Source of the DNA: SIG510 sp045540975
GTDB lineage: Bacteria > Bacillota > Clostridia > Oscillospirales > JAAYXM01
Reading direction: 5' to 3'
DNA: 7,921 nucleotides
Assembly (NCBI GenBank): GCA_045540975.1
Contig: JAZQIE010000196.1
Coordinates: 1 to 7,921 of the forward strand
The notes beneath the pieces are model-generated. The model was not told the origin of the DNA and ran no database searches. It saw nothing but the letters and a program-made list of their open reading frames with translations. Positions 6,519-7,921 of this stretch are shown here, in pieces (the stretch's first letter is position 1; each line of letters begins with the position of its first letter). Position numbers and translations under genes: made by a program.

Positions 6519-7172
6519 TTAAAGAATGTATCGGTAAATTGATAAAAAATGCAGGATACTGCCTGCGAGTACAAAAAAGTGCCACACCGAATGGATATAG
6601 CGCATTTTCTTGCCAAAGCCAAATACCACCGCACCCAGCGTATATGCGATCCCGCCCCAAAGCAGGAGCAGGAAGGAATCCCACGGAATTGCGGCAAGCA
6701 GGGGACGGATTGCGAAGATGATGACCCAACCCATGCAGAGATAACAAATCATGGAAAACACTTTATACCGCTCAATGCTGATTGCGTTTAAGGTAATCCC
6801 AAGTGCCGCGGCACCCCAAACGATGCCAAACAGCGTCCATCCCAAACCGCCCTTGAGCGCGAAGAGTGTGTACGGTGTGTATGTCCCCGCGATGAGCAGA
6901 TAAATGCTGCAATGGTCCAAAACACGGAAGACCGCCTTCGCACGGTTTCGACCCAAAGCGTGATACATGGTGGACATGGAATACAAAACAATCATGCTTG
7001 CACCGTAAATCGCACTTGCGACCACACCCATGACCGAGCCGTGGGATGCGGATTTTACCACACATAACACCAATGCAAGAACGCCGAACAGCGCGCCCGC
7101 GCCGTGCGAAATCGCACTCATGAGTTCCTCTCCCAAAGTATACGGCGGGAGATCTTTTTTGAGATTAGACAT
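6519..7172 (-). CDS. Hemolysin III / PAQR-family membrane protein
   Basis: The protein has 217 residues with about seven hydrophobic segments (near 22-41, 47-66, 83-105, 109-127, 136-155, 163-186 and 194-212), the family's normal form. Family motifs are present: HGAGALFG (23-30), S67 with MYHAL (69-73), FRVLDHCSIYLLIAGTYTP (82-100), and HSVWHFF (194-200). By comparison with PAQR receptors, H71, D86, H194 and H198 would form the buried zinc site. Bacterial members (YqfA, HlyIII) are often labelled hemolysins, but haemolysis has been shown for few; a lipid hydrolase-like or membrane homeostasis role is a reasonable guess. The frame can be extended to 7226, but GGAGG 8 bases before the ATG at 7172 and the promoter lying inside the extension rule that out. 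It is the first gene of a transcript with pgi. Confidence 0.93.
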   Translation of the reverse strand: MSNLKKDLPPYTLGEELMSAISHGAGALFGVLALVLCVVKSASHGSVMGVVASAIYGASMIVLYSMSTMYHALGRNRAKAVFRVLDHCSIYLLIAGTYTPYTLFALKGGLGWTLFGIVWGAAALGITLNAISIERYKVFSMICYLCMGWVIIFAIRPLLAAIPWDSFLLLLWGGIAYTLGAVVFGFGKKMRYIHSVWHFFVLAGSILHFLSIYRYIL

Positions 7173-7196
7173 ACTGTGCCTCCTTGGTATAAATTT

Positions 7197-7226
7197 ATTA
7201 TAACAGATAATATCACAAAAGTCCAA
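7197..7226 (-). promoter_or_regulatory. Promoter of the hemolysin III-pgi transcript
   Basis: Read on the - strand: TTGGAC (7226-7221), 18 bases, then a perfect TATAAT (7202-7197). RNA would start near 7190, leaving a leader of about 18 bases that carries the GGAGG ribosome binding site. The -35 is imperfect and the spacer one base longer than ideal, but the -10 and position fit well. Confidence 0.65.
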
Positions 7227-7255
7227 TACCGCCTACCGAAAGTTTCCGACAAAGT

Positions 7256-7275
7256 TTGTAGAGTACACTCTACAA
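7256..7275. repeat. 20-bp palindrome, candidate operator
   Basis: TTGTAGAGT at 7256-7264 and its exact complement ACTCTACAA at 7267-7275, separated by two bases (AC). There is no T run after it on either strand, so it is not a terminator. The core TAGAGT-NN-ACTCTA resembles operators bound by MerR-family regulators of the NmlR/AdhR type. It lies 30 bases upstream of the -35 box of the hemolysin III-pgi promoter. No regulator gene is in the window. Confidence 0.55.
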
Positions 7276-7283
7276 GCGGTAGA

Positions 7284-7319
7284 ATGCAAAAAAGCAGGTG
7301 TAGACCTGCTTTTTTGCAT
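7284..7319. terminator. Bidirectional terminator after the carboxypeptidase gene
   Basis: A perfect 16-bp stem pairs 7284-7299 with 7304-7319 around a 4-base loop (GTAG). The stem contains six A's on one side and six T's on the other, with a GC-rich tip (GCAGGT). The T run is thus within the stem on each strand, allowing termination either way. It shares a base with the stop codon of the - strand carboxypeptidase gene and separates that gene from the hemolysin III-pgi unit. Confidence 0.9.
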
Positions 7320-7921
7320 CAATATATGAGAAAAATTTTCAGCATTCTCCAAAAAATTGTGCCGATTCCGACACGTTCCACACTGCATTGCGCCAAAATC
7401 GGAACAGTTGCCAAAATCTCATCTCCCGCGGAAACCTTGAGTTCTCCCAAGGTTTGACCTTCCTCAACAGGTGCGCAGACATCCTCCGCAAGCGTGATGG
7501 TATGGGTCACGTCGGAGAGTTTGCTCTTTTCCACCAACACCTTCGGATTTCCGGAGAAAACCGTCGGGACGGTTTCGGATGTTCCGAGACTCACGGGAAC
7601 AGGAGAGAGTGCTTGGTCTTTGGTGGAGTCATAAAGCGCAAAGTTTGCAAAGCCGTAATCCAACAGTTTTGCCGCAGCCGAAAATCGCTCCTTCGACGTG
7701 GGCGATGCCATGACCGATGCAATCAACTCCATCCCGTCACGCTCTGCGGTCGCGGACATACAGTATTTTGCCGCATCGGTCGAGCCGGTTTTGAGTCCGG
7801 TGATTCCGTTGTATGAGCGCAGAAGCTTGTTGGTGTTGGAGAGTCCGAAGGTGCCGTCGCGCAGAGTGTCCATCCAAACCGTGGAATACTCTTTGATTTT
7901 GTCATGTGTGAGCAGTTCCTT
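7319..7921 (-). CDS. D-alanyl-D-alanine carboxypeptidase (PBP5/DacA type, family S11), 5' partial
   Basis: This enzyme trims the terminal D-alanine from peptidoglycan pentapeptides outside the cell membrane. The frame runs off the right edge; 200 C-terminal residues are visible, so about half of a typical protein, with the SxxK and SxN motifs, is missing. The visible part begins with KELLTHDKIKEYSTVWMDTL, followed by NTNKLLRSYNGITGLKTGST, where KTG (visible residues 44-46) is the third active-site motif of S11 enzymes. AAKYCMSATAERDGMELIASVM follows, as usual in the family. Residues about 91-181 correspond to the beta-rich C-terminal PBP5 domain, and the last 18 residues (VERVGIGTIFWRMLKIFLIY region) form a hydrophobic or amphipathic membrane anchor. 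The stop is TGA at 7321-7319, overlapping the terminator by one base. The paralogue (dacA, dacB or dacF) cannot be told from this part. Confidence 0.93.
   Translation of the reverse strand, partial: KELLTHDKIKEYSTVWMDTLRDGTFGLSNTNKLLRSYNGITGLKTGSTDAAKYCMSATAERDGMELIASVMASPTSKERFSAAAKLLDYGFANFALYDSTKDQALSPVPVSLGTSETVPTVFSGNPKVLVEKSKLSDVTHTITLAEDVCAPVEEGQTLGELKVSAGDEILATVPILAQCSVERVGIGTIFWRMLKIFLIY

Noticed and set aside
7173..7226. 18-codon upstream extension of the hemolysin III-type gene
   Set aside because: The extension contains the TATAAT promoter and the ribosome binding site, and family members start near the MSNLKK region.
7256..7319. A small RNA gene made from the palindrome and the following hairpin
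   Set aside because: A start predicted from the only nearby -10-like box falls within the terminator hairpin, leaving almost no RNA.

Overview
The window looks like chromosomal DNA of a Gram-positive anaerobe of class Clostridia, probably near the Oscillospiraceae/Butyricicoccaceae. The grounds are strong AAAGGAGG-type ribosome binding sites before almost every gene, TTG use as a start, a small P-loop protein family I know from clostridia, and protein sequences that look clostridial throughout. The housekeeping genes are moderately GC-rich (34 of 60 bases G+C in both samples I counted, 1201-1260 and 5581-5640). No RNA gene, CRISPR array, insertion sequence or phage gene is visible.

Left part (1-2750, + strand): the 3' end of a de novo purine biosynthesis operon. 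purH is cut by the window edge and lacks about 37 N-terminal residues. purD is complete and starts 15 bases after purH. A strong hairpin terminator follows purD.

Middle (about 2760-4610, + strand): an AT-rich island (22/60 G+C at 3721-3780, 19/60 at 4141-4200) holding four small genes I cannot name functionally. Three encode small integral membrane proteins of 140, 99 and 136 residues. The fourth, placed second to last, encodes a soluble 120-residue protein that resembles DUF4288. All four have an AAAGGAG ribosome binding site. The island lies between the purD terminator and a bidirectional terminator at 4609-4642, so it looks like an accessory insertion between core genes. It is the least explained part of the window.

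Right part (4643-7921, - strand): reading leftward from the right edge are the 3' part of a D-alanyl-D-alanine carboxypeptidase gene (dacA type), a perfect 16-bp-stem bidirectional terminator, a hemolysin III/PAQR-type membrane protein, pgi (glucose-6-phosphate isomerase) 13 bases after it, and a small P-loop NTPase-like gene with its own near-consensus promoter. The hemolysin III gene and pgi are almost certainly one transcript, driven by a promoter at 7197-7226. Two perfect 9-bp inverted repeats sit near promoters on this side (7256-7275 and 5087-5132) and are candidate operators.

Nothing here amounts to a clearly new defence or mobile system. The best candidates for novelty are the four-gene AT-rich island and the two unassigned palindromic sites.
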